A stretch of DNA of 64,000 nucleotides, taken from NCBI GenBank assembly GCA_033980235.1, contig CM067066.1, positions 40,047,455 to 40,111,454 on the forward strand, given 5' to 3'. How positions within the stretch are numbered: position 1 is the first letter of the stretch; each line of letters begins with the position of its first letter. This stretch comes from Diadema setosum (taxonomy: Eukaryota > Echinodermata > Echinoidea > Diadematoida > Diadematidae). The notes under the pieces are model-generated. The model was given only the letters and a program-made list of their open reading frames with translations. It ran no database searches and was not told the DNA's origin. Shown here piece after piece: positions 1-11,539 of this stretch. Both the position numbers and the translations under genes were made by a program.

Positions 1-865
1 GAGGCGAAAGTGAACACAGGCCAGTATCAATAAGAAGAAAGTGTAATATCAGACTCATTGCCCAAACAATGTCATTTCTGCTGGTCATCAAAAGAGAAAC
101 AAATCCGCATGAACCGGTGCAAGAATAAGTTTGCCTCGCTCACGTGATTCACATTTGGACTGTCGTTAAATGGATGAAAATTGCTATTTGACAAAGATGA
201 TGCCCAGTCTGTCAAACGAGAGGCCTGGACCTCGTGGTACAATGGGGTCGATCACCAAAAAAATCAGCACCTCTACCAACCTCAAAGACATGTCCTGAAT
301 CAGTTCACCTCAGCACCACTTTATAGACACTTCCAGCTATGGAGCAATGATTTTTTTTTTTAAGTAAAAATTGCCCAATATGCAGTTGATCGCATACTCG
401 ATACCCTGCAAGAGTCTTACTTATCACCTGCTACATGCAATGCCAAAGTGTTTGTAATACTGTGGATGTTTGTCGTGAGGACTTTTTGTGACAGTTTATA
501 GTTTAATGGTCACTTTTGAGGTGGCAAGACATTAGTAGGCAAAGCAAGAAGAGGATTCATGTAGGCTGTGATGTGTTACAGACTGCCTGTTGACTCTTCA
601 ACACATTGATTTGAGCCGATATAACACCTTGTCACTTGATAGCCTCGTAGAGGGCATGGATTGGAACCATGCTATCTAACTCCAATCTTTTCTCACAAAT
701 ACCCTATTGATAGAATTTACCATTACCCATATTTGTTAACAAGAAAGACAGAGAAATGTACGGGGCCAACACTTTGCGAGAACCAAAGTCAATGTCAAAA
801 TGATATTCAGCCATCTTTCATGTTACCAGTGAGGAAAACCCAGCATCGCCAGCTCTGATGCAATA
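1..865. other. Non-coding, no specific feature
   Basis: AT-rich sequence with a short T run near 351-361. ORFs here are short, with no recognisable motif. I see no RNA gene, repeat array or inverted repeat worth calling. Confidence 0.6.
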
Positions 866-1281
866 GGGTTAATGAAAAACCATTTTGTCTCGTAGTGTCT
901 CCACTCTCCAGTGGTGACCCCTCCCAACGGCACATCGGCCTGGAGATTAGATTGTTTCGGAATGCCGTTTTTAAGATCGCTGGCATATAAACCATCCATC
1001 GCCTGATGAGCAAATTGTTTTGTGTGGCTCTGGAGCTAACAGCGATGGAATGTCCGAGGAATAGCGAGAGACACATTACTTTGGGCAGAGATTGAGCAAC
1101 AGTGGAGCGAGAGCTTAAATTGGAGTGTCAGATCTGTGATGTCAAACCCAGAGTGCATTAAACTCAGATTCTTAGGCCAGCTTAATAGATGACGCAGAGT
1201 TTACCAGCAGTCCGGGGAGGGAAGGATGAAGGGGTGCCAACGGGAGCCCTATGTTACATTCTGGCTGCAGTCCCTTGATTG

Positions 1282-1300
1282 AACAATACTAAGAATTGTT
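1282..1300. promoter_or_regulatory. Inverted pair of Sox-type sites
   Basis: AACAAT (1282-1287) and ATTGTT (1295-1300) face each other across 7 bp. Both match the Sox HMG-box core. Paired inverted sites are known for SoxE dimers, usually with slightly shorter spacing. Next to it is TTGATTGA, a homeodomain/Onecut-like word. Confidence 0.3.
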
Positions 1301-1344
1301 GCATCTCAGTGTCATTAATGATGAAATGGGAGAGATAGTACCGT

Positions 1345-1360
1345 GGGGGGGGGGGGGGGG
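1345..1360. repeat. Poly-G run (16)
   Basis: Uninterrupted mononucleotide G tract, one of about twenty long G/C tracts in the window. It can form G-quadruplex-type structure and is a likely place for length error in the assembly. Confidence 0.95.
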
Positions 1361-1660
1361 TTCTTTTCTGGTATGAGATACAACGGCACGGAAATCTCAT
1401 CAACGCCGTCCAAGTCAGATCCGAATTGAGATGCGGAAATCTTGTCAAACAAAAATTACGGTTTGAATCGTGGAGAAGAAATGGCATGAGAGGGGGTGCT
1501 AGCGACTCTTCTCTAGCCGAGATAGATATCCAGGCAGCAAACACTTCCAAAACATTCAGAATTCATTTGTCAAATTATCCAATTCATCAGAGGGGGAACT
1601 GTGTCAAACCCAGGCTGAGAAAAGATGATCGTACAAGGGGGTAAGATATTGGAAACCCTT

Positions 1661-2540
1661 TTTTTTTTTCATTTCATTAAGTCCCGCCATCGAACCAGGT
1701 GCTTCCATCTTGCTCGTAATGAAATTTCTATCTCAAAATTAAATTCTGATTGGGAGTTATATTCAGCTGCACTTTTTATGAGCTGAAATACATCAGGTTA
1801 TTGTTTTTTCCCCCTGCGCGATGTGTTTTTCTTCTTTGCTCTCCTTCAGAAGTAAGTTATAGGCAGGCTTAGCCCGATATGTATCTCGAGCACATTATTT
1901 GGTTTGCACCGCCAAATCTTTCTCTCTCCTACTTACATCATCTTGCACTTTGGGACCCAACTTAAGAGGTTTCTTTTGATTATGTCCCAAGATCGCTGCA
2001 AAATTGTTTTCTCCATGTAACCTGAAAGCGACGAGACCCGCGTGCTGGCCAATTATCTTCCAACTTGGACTCTCCCCTCCGAGTTTCTTCTAATTTCATT
2101 TCTGTTCATAAGCCCGACTGAGGTATCTTTATTGTGGGGGCTCGATAGGATCGGCATGCCGACATTATTAAGGCCCAACTCTGAGGCATATCGTTTATAA
2201 TTACAGATAGATAGACGCATCTGAGATTTGTTAAGTTTGCTTATCGAAAAACATTACCGCGTTTGTACAGGGCAACTTTATTGTTTCTTGGCTATATTGC
2301 ATCTCATGCCCGACTGACCTCATAGGTGCATTGTTATTCCATGAAAAATTTTTAATGAATTCATATTGATGTTGGCATCACAAGTCATCCCATTCCTTGG
2401 CCTTGCTATCTACACTTATCTTTATCGTTCATCAAATTTCATTAACTTCCGATACAGGCAAGGCAGTCATGCATTTACTTCTCATTTAAGGTGACTGTTG
2501 TGATTTCTAGAGCCCTACAAAGAGGTGAACTTCTGGAGTT
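1661..2540. promoter_or_regulatory. Candidate regulatory block 2 (core 1880-2300)
   Basis: CpG-containing, ATTA-rich stretch with CCAATTAT near 2050, CATTATTA near 2163, TTTATAATTAC (a Hox/Cdx-like word) near 2194 and GATA words beside it. All frames are interrupted by stops. The flanks towards 1661 and 2540 are more ordinary AT-rich sequence. The role is inferred from composition and motif density only. Confidence 0.3.
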
Positions 2541-3438
2541 GGATCTCCCGACATGGAGGGACCAGCCCCACCTCTCTATCTGTCAGCCATGATAAGAGCA
2601 GCGTCGGGGTTTGTTCAGGTAAAATCTACCTCCCGACATGTCATACTGCCCACTTCTTTGACATATCCTCATGCCATGCTTCACCGCCAGCAATGTAGAC
2701 ATGACCCCTCAAAAGGACACCATCATAGTTTCCCAAGACACTTGTATGTTTCTGGTGGATGTTGGTGTAATGTGTAAACAGGAGAAATGTGTGAGTCAGC
2801 TCATTACTGGCCTCCAGAATGATACATCTACATCAAATTATCTTACCTGGTATGTCAAGGAGACAGTAATTTCAAAGACAATATTTCTTGCTTCTGTACA
2901 ATTAAAGCTCTTCTAGGATTCTCATCGCATGACTCTTCACAAATATTAGATTCTTGCTTCACCTAGGCTGACTTCTCAAGAATAGCAAACTCACACCACC
3001 GTGCATTGATAATCACACTTTAAAATTACCTGAAGACGTTTGCAAATTTCTTTAAAATTTTGAATTTGTTTCGTAAATCTTATAGTGGAGTGGGTTGACC
3101 CTCCATGATTGGTATTTAAATCATAACTCAAATTATTTTGTTTCAACCCGTTAAAGACTAGTCCCAAAAATATTTGGTTAGGTGTCTATGAAAAATGTGT
3201 TCACAGCAAAATCAGCTTGTCCTCAACTTAAGAGAGCCGTGCTCTAAGAACTAACTCGTCAGGTGGTCAATTTTACAGTTCTCTCAAGCTCAACACAGTA
3301 AAACAGTGTGGTGCTAGCAAAACGATTGCTTTCATGGACTCCTTTAAGGAGTGGCTACCAATTCTTAATAAGGTGAATTTACAAATATATGCCATCTTTT
3401 ATTCAGCATTCACTGAAATATTCACTTGGACGTTAAGG
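2541..3438. other. Non-coding, no specific feature
   Basis: Two short overlapping ORFs (2553-2777 and 2671-2916) show no known domain. A small perfect palindrome (7-bp arms, ACTCCTT/AAGGAGT) lies at 3338-3352. Nothing else is evident. Confidence 0.5.
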
Positions 3439-3466
3439 AAAAAAAAAACAAACAAACAAACAAAAC
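3439..3466. repeat. Poly-A plus (CAAA)n
   Basis: A run of A followed by about four CAAA units. The same tetranucleotide recurs at 9044, 17501, 45591 (as TTTG), 51891 and 56601. Confidence 0.9.
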
Positions 3467-4049
3467 CTGACTCCACTTCAAGTGTGTGTTGTGATATAAA
3501 AGGATAAACATTTCTTACAAACAAAATGCTGATGTTAAGAGTATATTGGCACCATGGGCTAAGACTTTCCACTTTGGCATCCTTTAATTGGTGAATATAT
3601 CAAGAATGCATTACAAGAACACAAAACAAATATATCATGCATATACATATTAGGCTGATTCCAGTAAAATATCACTTCTGTTTCCTATGAATAATTCATC
3701 TGTTTTTTCTATTCTTTTTCAAATATTTACAGAAAGGCTGATATGTAAAAAAGGTGAATGTTCACACAAATTAATGAATGTGTACACTGTTTGTGCAGCC
3801 TGAAAGAAAACTGGTAAGAACTTTTTATCTAAAAGAAAAAATAGATAAATAAAGCTTTCAGAATCCTTCACAATGGTTCCTAAAAATCACCTAGCTGATT
3901 GATTAGATCACATACCCCATATATTGTGGAAAAAGAAATTTCTATGTGGCAAAGGCTCATCCAGCAGTTGACACACTGCTATGGAATGGGTGGGTACTCA
4001 CAGTATAAATCTATTCTGCCAATCTCACTATTTACAGCACAGTTACAAA
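3467..4049. other. Non-coding, no specific feature
   Basis: AT-rich sequence without inverted repeats, tandem arrays or credible coding potential. Confidence 0.55.
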
Positions 4050-4330
4050 ATCATTCTCATGCACAGCATTTCTTCTCTTTTTATCACTCTTTTTTTTCCC
4101 CTTCAGTTCTGACCACCCCCTTCCTTTTCAAAAACCTTATCTACTAATCTTATCTTCAACAGTCTCTTACACATTTATCCATTTCTTCTTGTTTTCCCCA
4201 CATTTCTCCATCTGTCTCTGTGTTTCCACCTCTCCAGATTTGCGTTCTTTCAGTCTCTATCACGTTTCCTGTTTTTCCTGTACCACTGATATTTCTTTTT
4301 TCACCCTTTTCCTATTCTAACGTCACATGA
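4050..4330. repeat. Pyrimidine-rich low-complexity tract
   Basis: The + strand is dominated by C and T over about 280 bases, broken by scattered purines. The open frames here come from the low complexity. Confidence 0.7.
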
Positions 4331-5602
4331 AGATTTCTTGTCAAAATGATTACTTACGGGCAGACAGCCTTTTTTTTTTCCCACATTGACTCACATGATA
4401 TTGTCTCACAAGCTTTGTTCTCTATTTCTCAATCTATTATCTGTAACAATACTTGTCAATTTTTCACAATTTTATCTTTCACATTGCCTTGCTATACTTT
4501 TGTGTTCAATAAAGTTTAACCCTGACAAAAATTACTCAATGATTTCCTGCTTCATTTATGAATATTTCCAGAATCTAACTCCTCTCTTGTCAATCGTTTT
4601 CTCTCCATCATTCACATATACTTCTTGCAAAATTTTCTAAGTGAAGGATGGATGTTTCCAAAAACAATTGAGACAGAATACTTCTGAATTCAGCATGCAC
4701 TCAGCCTCATGTTCTGCATTTAGTCAATACCTGTGGTCAGGAAATGAGTTCATCACAACACTGCTTCACTGTAAATCCAAATAATGACACTCAGTGGTAC
4801 CCCATATCTTAATTTTTGACCAGTTTTGCGTTTTTCTGTCCAGTAATCGGCCTCTTGACACCTTTGGTCAATAGTTATCATTTCATCCACAACAAATAGC
4901 TTTCCTACAGTGCTGGTAATTCCAGTCCTCCTTTCTAAGCATTCACATTTACTGATGGCTCTTTGACACAACTTTAAAACAATAGTTATTGATGAAATTA
5001 CTTCAGCCACTGACCAATACGTAATGAATTTGTAACAAGCTACAGATAGTAGATTGTTGATAATGTACTTACATTTTACATGTTTTAACAGAGCTTTTTC
5101 AGTTTGAAAAAAGTCACATGTACCAAATAAAATCTTACCTAATGCAAATGATAAGGGTATAAATAATAAGGCCACAGGTGTTGTAGCTTATGTTCCATGA
5201 TTATTGGTGTAATAACAGCCTTCTCATGTGTTTGTATTATCATCTGAAACTTGCCACTTACTCACACAGGACTATGGTGATGTAGGAGTTATCTTCCAAT
5301 GACGAGACGTAAATCTATTCCCCATTTCAAGTTACTAATTGATTAAAAGTATAATGCTTTGTTTACACCATATTCCCAGCAGCCACAGCAGCACCATTTG
5401 CCCGAAATGTGCAGTGCACCATGGGTATGTGGGATATTCTCCCCTCCCCCCCCCCCCCTTCTGTATTCTAGTCTTTTCCACTCCAGTCCTCACTCCAGGA
5501 TGTAGCTATCAGATGGGAGTTCTCACAGCGTTTGGCCAGTATAGACTTCACATATTTCCCATCGCATCCCACTATGGAACATCTTCAAGTTTTGTTACGG
5601 CC
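4331..5602. other. Non-coding; weak 140-codon minus-strand ORF; C run
   Basis: A 140-codon ORF runs on the minus strand from 5175 to 4753, with no recognisable domain, no codon bias visible by eye and no flanking gene structure; I treat it as chance. A 13-base C run lies at 5446-5458, next to a short palindromic word (GTGCAGTGCACC) near 5410. Confidence 0.45.
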
Positions 5603-5845
5603 CACTGTATACGCCAAGTATTTCAGGAGGCTTTTATTTTTGTGAATTTCATGAGTCAGGTGCTATTCACAAATTTAAAAACACGCAAAATTATTAACTC
5701 TTATCTCGACATGAATGGATATGTGCCCGCCTACATTTATCCATTCAGGACTGTACTCCACGATCGCAAATTTAACCACATACGAAATTGTCGGGAAGTC
5801 TCAATACTTGAAAAATTAGACTCTAAATATATGGCGTATACAGTA
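5603..5845. mobile_element. TA-flanked mariner-like MITE
   Basis: Left end reads CACTGTATACGCCAAGTATT. The reverse complement of the right end starts TACTGTATACGCCATATATT, an almost identical terminal inverted repeat. The right flank carries TA; the left TA has changed to CA. The 243-bp element has no coding capacity. It shares an internal box starting GCAAATTTAAC with the element at 37237-37456 and a right end with 46794-47129. TA targets and TACTGTA-type ends are typical of Tc1/mariner derivatives. It explains most of the 205-codon ORF at 5339-5956. Confidence 0.75.
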
Positions 5846-6115
5846 TTACATGCTGTCACGTTTTGTTGTGATTATCCAATTTTATTATTCCTACTAGGTT
5901 TCTCTCATCTGCACCGTGACTGCCATGGCAATTCTTTTGATGGTTTAAAAATGTGACACATCATTCACGGCAACCACTGTCACATGTGCCCATCCCGTAC
6001 CCCCGTGGCATCTCATATCCATCCCTTTTGTCCATCGTGGCCTGGAATGTGATTGCCGTGGTCACCGGGAACTTGGTGTAAATGTAGCATAAGAGTCACT
6101 GTTCCTTCTATACCA
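5846..6115. promoter_or_regulatory. Candidate regulatory block with recurrent GTGAYTGCC words
   Basis: GTGACTGCCATGG (from 5916) and GTGATTGCCGTGG (6049-6061) are near-identical, and CGGCAACCACTGTCAC between them is a related inverted word. The region is less AT-rich than its flanks. The words resemble RFX half-sites (TGCCATGGCAA), but none is a full X-box. Confidence 0.25.
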
Positions 6116-7145
6116 CAGCACATGCCGATATTTATACCCTAAACAACTAAAAAAAAAAACATACATAACAAGATAATAAAATTATATAGAGCTATGAAGT
6201 ACAGTACTTAGGTATTAAAATCAATATCATATGAAAACAAAATGGTTCTAAAAATGCAGTTTGACTGATGTTTGGCAATCAGGTTGGAAGTCAGCCTCTT
6301 TGGCAAGCTGGACAAACTCCCCCATCAAAAGACATGGCATTCTGTGAAATGGGCAAAATAATGTCAAACTTCTGCTCAAATTTCGTAATACACATATTCT
6401 TTGAATATCCTGGACATTCACTGAACACTGTGGATGTCTTCTGGTTACAGTAGATCAAAAGTTGTGAGTATTTAACAATTATGCCTACATCATTATTGAC
6501 TCATATGAGAAGAATCCCGATTTCCTCCCTCAAGGGATATCATTTCAGGCTACAACACACCCCTTTCTCGAAGAGACAACCCACCAATTCTCCCCGCCCC
6601 CACCCTCCCCCCCCCCCCCACTACTACCACCAATGTTTAAAACATATTGTCATTACTATCATACACAATGCATTGTTACACCACTAATAACAGACACAAG
6701 TAAATGACAAAAGTTGCATGCAAAGTTTGCTTGCCATGGCTTTGATTAGAGGACACTGCTCTGTTAGATGCCAACTCTGAAGATAATAAATGCAAGCCAT
6801 GACATAATTTGTGGAAACATCATAATTTTGAGAACTGAAATTCTTTAATTCTTAATATCCTATTTTGAGCAAGAGCATTCAAATTTCAAGGAATTATGTG
6901 AAGTTTAAAACTTTCCACTTGACAGAAATGCTCACAATTTCAGGTCAGAAACTGGGCATCAAACCACAAATGAACTGTACCCAATTTCAGAGTTTTCTTC
7001 TCAGTAAGTTTGTCAGAGTATTTTCTGGAAGTGACTATAGCTCTAATTTTATTTTATATCCATAAAAATTCTGTAAAACAGATCTTTGGCATCAAAAGTA
7101 AAACAGGTAGTCGTTACTCTCTTTAGTGTGAGCTCCATCTTCAGA
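6116..7145. other. Non-coding; C run at 6607-6619
   Basis: AT-rich, with a 13-base C run at 6607-6619 followed by CTACTACCACC. No gene or inverted repeat seen. Confidence 0.55.
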
Positions 7146-7306
7146 TTAACCCTTTATGTGCCACGTTCGCACGCCCAACTCAGTTGACGGCGTGCCAAGT
7201 TCGCATATTTTGCTCAAACACACAATACCGCCCAAACTAATCAATAAATCACCAAATGCAACAGTAAAAATAAAAGCTTCACACAAGATCCTATTCCTTA
7301 CACATG

Positions 7307-7873
7307 TTACAGGACAAGCTCACCTTCATAGACATGTGGGTTGAGTGAATGCATCAATATTATTAGATCACATCAGTGAAAGTTTGAGGAAAATCGGACA
7401 ATCTGTTCAAAAGTTATGAATTTTTGAAGTTTCTGCTCAGTTACGGCTGGATGAGAAGACTGCTATAGCTTGTGATGTCACATGTGTACAACAATATAAA
7501 GAAAGAATAAAGAGAATTCAACATATTTTCACTTTTCTCGCATAACAAAAGAACATTCGACTTCTCTCTTTCAGAAGGCATGGGGAATAATATTACCCTT
7601 AACATACGTCAGTAACAAGTCGAAGAAATGTGCACTTTATTCAAAAAGTAAAGTTTTGTGAAATTCTTCTTTTATTTTCCTTATATCGTTGTACGCATGT
7701 GACATCATACATTGTAGTAGTCTTCTTATCCAGCAGTGACTGCGCAGATACCTTAAAATTTCATAACTTTGGAATGGATTGTCGGATTTTCCCCAAACTT
7801 TCACTAATGTGTTCTACTAATATTGTTGCATTCACTCAATCCACATGTACATGAAGGTGGACTTGTCCTTTAA
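7307..7873. mobile_element. TTAA foldback MITE, family A copy 1
   Basis: The right end is AAGGTGGACTTGTCCTTTAA, and its inverted partner at the left is AGGACAAGCTCACCTTCAT. Similarity between the arms continues inwards for more than 200 bp. The right flank is TTAA (7870-7873); the left is TTAC, a probable decayed TTAA. The TTAAAGGAC-type end is close to the TTAAAGGRR end of Xenopus T2 MITEs (Kolobok superfamily). The second copy, in the opposite orientation, is at 45870-46439. No coding capacity. Confidence 0.85.
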
Positions 7874-8900
7874 AGATAATAAAAAGTTTTGGTACCTCAA
7901 AAGCTTCCCTGAATTTCCTTGTCTTGGTTTGTGTTTCAGGTTAAAGTACGTTTTCTGTGAGAATTACTCGCCCCACAGTGCTCTCATGTCTTAGTAATCA
8001 TGCAATAATGGTTTCGTACCAGAGCCGACGCTGTACAGCGTCGATAAATATTGTACGAAACCACTGACTGCGACCAGCAGCGTGCAGCCCATTGTACGCA
8101 TAGCTAACTGCGACCAGCAGCCCCATACGCATAGCGTAATGGGGCTTCGCATTGTAGCATTCAGGATCGTGACAGAATTAGTATCGCGGGTAAATGTCAA
8201 CTTAAAATCCAAAAATTTCTTCGATTTGAAGACTTACCAATTAAGTTGAAGTATTGAAAACAGGCTTCGAACATCGTTTGGTTCTGCCAATAGTCCCTTT
8301 CTGTTCGAATTGATGACTGAATGTGACTTGGTCGAGAGGACCTTGGGAGAGCTACATACACTGGATACCATGGCCAGCGCATGCGCACACAAACATCTTA
8401 TCCGTTCATGGATTTAAAATCTGTGTGCATGTGATGTGTTCGCATGCAGTGGCCGTAGTATTCAGTGTACTGTATGTAGCTCTCCTAAGGTCCTATCGAC
8501 CGAATCACATTCAGTCATCAATTCGAACAGAAAGGGACTATAGGCAGAACCAAACGTTGCCCGAAGCCTGTTTTCAATACTTCAACTTCATTGGTAAGTC
8601 TTCAAATTGACGAATTTATGGGATTTTAAGTTGACATTTACCGTACGATACTAAATCTGTCATGATCCTGAATGCTACAATGCGAAGCCCGATTACGCTA
8701 TGCGTATGGGACTGCTGGTCGCTATGCGTATGGGGCTGCTGATCGCAGTTAATTGCATGATTACTAAGACATGAGAGCACTTTGGGGCGAGTAAGTCTCA
8801 CAGTGTTAGTTACATGAAAGGTACTTTAACCTGAAACACAAACTAAGACAAGGAAATTCAAGGACACTTTTGAGGTACCAAAACTTTTTATTATCTTTAA
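7870..8900. mobile_element. 1 kb near-complete palindrome with TTAA flanks (family B)
   Basis: Both ends read TTAAAGATAATAAAAAGTTT inwards, and the two arms pair almost to the centre (around 8370-8455), giving arms of roughly 500 bp. The arms contain repeated GCGACCAGCAGC and TACGCATAGC words. TTAA lies at 7870-7873 and 8897-8900; the left one is also the right target site of the family A copy, so B appears to have inserted at A's edge. No transposase is present. The terminal AGATAATAAAA does not match the family A ends, so its superfamily is uncertain. Confidence 0.85.
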
Positions 8901-9040
8901 CTTGCGATGCCTGGTGATTGAATAGTGGAGTTAAATTGCAGGTTTCTTTATCAATTTCTTATTTTCCGTTATGGTTGTATCTGTAAAAGCCATGCCACCC
9001 AGACCTACAGACAATATCACAGCTACTGGTCATTTGCAAG

Positions 9041-9066
9041 AACAAACAAACAAACAAACAAACATA
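9041..9066. repeat. (CAAA)n microsatellite
   Basis: About five CAAA units followed by A-rich sequence, between the nested elements and the outer right end. Confidence 0.9.
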
Positions 9067-9271
9067 ACAAAACAAAACTAATCATAGCTTAAATTTACAA
9101 CACAGCAAAGCTTGGAACTTTCTAACTTTGCTTATTGCATGTCTAGCATGAACGTCTCTATAAGAAGTTACATGGCTTAAAGAAAAAAAGTTTTCCAATA
9201 ATGCTAATGCATTGTGGTCTTGGAATAATGTGGCACATGAGTGGTTTAAAACATGGCACCCATAGAGTTAA

Positions 9272-10332
9272 CAAACTGTAGATGAGAGACTCGTTGAGAG
9301 CAGTGAGTCAGTCAGAGTATCCTCGTTAGTGCTGATGACTTTAGACACCATGGTATTCCACCAAGAGAAAGGAGGAACAGGTGTTTCTACATGTCTGTCT
9401 GATGACATATCCTATCTATTGTTAGATCAAAACTTTTGAATCTATGTATGTATGAGTACATGTGTCAACTATGACCACAAAAAAAGGGGAGGGAAGAAAT
9501 GAAATCCTGTCTAAATCTGTTAAAACAACAATTCTGCACTAGCTATGCCCAGTGTAGATTTGGCACTACTATTCACAATGCTAGGAATGTACTGCAAGTT
9601 TTGTGTATGGAAATGCCAATCATACACTTCATAATCTTCACATGCTCGTTGGGACTGGCCAAAATGACCTATATCTATGACTAATAGACTTGGACCAGTC
9701 CTCTTGGAGAATTTAAACTAGCAACCTGAATTGGGTAAAAATATGATTTTGTGGGTGAACCTCGACAGTTCAACTTGTATTTCCTTTTGTCTCCTGGGCA
9801 ATTGTCTGATACGTGCAGCGAGTGACATGTTTTAAGGGACTGCGAACAATCAAAGTTAGGGAATTACAGATAATCAAAATCATAAAGAATGTCTTCAATG
9901 CCTAAAGATATCATTCAGTTTTCATTTGGTGAAGTTTATTTCCACAACTTTGGAACACACTCAACACAGACCATTCTTGTCACTCATCCATCACTTATCA
10001 GCCATGCTTTAAATCTAGCTTGACAAAACTCCAAGTGTCAGCATGACATTATGAAATGATTTTCTTCATGTCATGTGATACCACCTGTATTCAATTTAGG
10101 GGCAGAAGGCTGTAATTTCTCCCAGAAAGACCAACAAATTAGTTACAGATTAGTTTCATTATCATCATTATGTTCATTGCTGTCACAGTAAATATTAGAT
10201 ATAGAAAGTTGAGTCACAGAAGTGACAATAGTGTGGTGAAGTAACTGTGTACAAGCAAAAGTTGAAGGGGTAAGATGTTATGATTATACAAGTTTGTAGA
10301 AGCAAATTACCAGCAAAAGTAACTGATTAAAC
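9272..10332. other. Non-coding, no specific feature
   Basis: AT-rich sequence without recognisable genes or repeats. Near 9836 TTTTAAGGGACTG resembles the end of the 40986 element, but no partner end is seen. Confidence 0.5.
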
Positions 10333-10385
<53 letters not shown>

Positions 10386-10402
10386 AGTGGTAGTAGTAGT
10401 AA

Positions 10403-10471
<69 letters not shown>

Positions 10472-10485
10472 TAGTAGTAGTAGTT

Positions 10486-10567
<82 letters not shown>

Positions 10568-10590
10568 TGGTAGTAGTAGTAGTAGTAGTT

Positions 10591-10633
<43 letters not shown>

Positions 10634-10725
10634 CAGTAGTAGTAGTAGTAGTAGAAGTAGTAGTAGTAGTAGTCAAGGCAGAAGTAATGGTAACAGTAGT
10701 AGTAATAACTAAAGAAGTTGCAGCA
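10333..10725. repeat. Long (GTA)n trinucleotide microsatellite
   Basis: About 340 bp of nearly pure GTA repeats (10333-10673), with single-base variants (GTG, GTT, GCA, GAA, AAT), then a decaying tail to about 10725. It yields artefactual poly-valine and poly-threonine frames on the two strands. Interruptions are denser near the edges, suggesting an old array with repeated expansion. Confidence 0.98.
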
Positions 10726-11539
10726 GAAGTAGCGGTAAACATTACATCAAAAGTTGCAAAGAGTATGAAAATCTGCATCCACTAAAGGACTAAACACTAA
10801 TATTTGCTTAATTATCACAAAAATTGATATGAGTGTTGGTTTCAGTCAGTGACTTTCAGTGACATAGCAAAGACACTTTACCCAACAATAGATATTTATT
10901 ACTAATGTCCATTACTTCCTAAATTCTTTCCTTGCAGCACTCTCACCATCACACACACAAAAAAAATAATAATAACAGTAATCACTTTCAAATAGACATT
11001 TGTCACTGCAAACATCATTTTTACAATAATTTACTAATGGTGATTAGTGGTCTGGAGCACTCATAAATTGCATGTCAGACAAAGCCTGGATGGAGACTAA
11101 GTGGCTGAGATAAATCAAATTTTATCACATATGTTTCCTTTCTAAGATCATGCACTTGAATAAACATTTGTTACAAACCGATTGGGATTGTGCTTTACAA
11201 TCTCATCAAATACATTTTTTTTTTTCATGTTTCCCTTAGCAAAATTAACCAAGGTTTTTACAACAAAGAATAGCAATTCATTTTATATTGATATTAAGAA
11301 AAATAAATAAATGCATTACTTCACAACACAACACAATAAGACATGAGAGCTGTATGGACACTATAACTAAAATGGAGGACTGCTTTCCTTCCCTGTAAAC
11401 AATATTGTACTCGTATCAGTGTGATAGATCCTCACAAAATTATATGTCATGATTCTGTGTCCAATCTCTACTTTTTACAGCCAGTTTGCAACCATCATGG
11501 CCCAATAAAACCAATGTATTTTTACAGCGGTCCAACCTC
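10726..11539. other. Non-coding, no specific feature
   Basis: AT-rich sequence with short A and T runs (for example 11216-11225). No gene or inverted repeat seen. Confidence 0.55.

Larger units (their letters stand above)
866..1660. promoter_or_regulatory. Candidate regulatory block 1
   Basis: Base composition is more balanced and CpG more frequent than in the flanks, and stop codons break every frame, so it is not an exon. It holds bicoid-type GATTA words (around 944-952), several ATTA/TAAT words, and an inverted AACAAT/ATTGTT pair at 1282-1300. A 16-base G run at 1345-1360 splits the block. Such composition is typical of developmental enhancers, but I cannot test conservation; the call is inference. 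Confidence 0.35.
7146..9271. mobile_element. Possible TTAA element interrupted by two nested MITEs
   Basis: The left edge reads TTAACCCTTTATGTGCCACG (from 7146). The right edge, read in reverse complement from 9271, is TTAACTCTATGGGTGCCATG, matching at most positions. TTAA targets and TTAACCC ends are seen in piggyBac-like elements. Inside are two better-defined TTAA elements (7307-7873 and 7870-8900); removing them leaves about 530 bp. A direct repeat of GTGCCAMGTTCGCA lies at 7159-7172 and 7192-7205. The outer element is the weakest layer and may be coincidence. Confidence 0.35.

Noticed and set aside
4753..5175. 140-codon minus-strand ORF
   Set aside because: No recognisable domain, no flanking exon signals I trust, AT-rich composition; chance length for 64 kb.
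5339..5956. 205-codon + strand ORF, longest in the window
   Set aside because: It runs through a C run and a complete MITE (5603-5845) with inverted ends. No domain or codon pattern supports it.
10284..10785. Poly-Thr and poly-Val ORFs on opposite strands
   Set aside because: Direct translation of the (GTA)n microsatellite.
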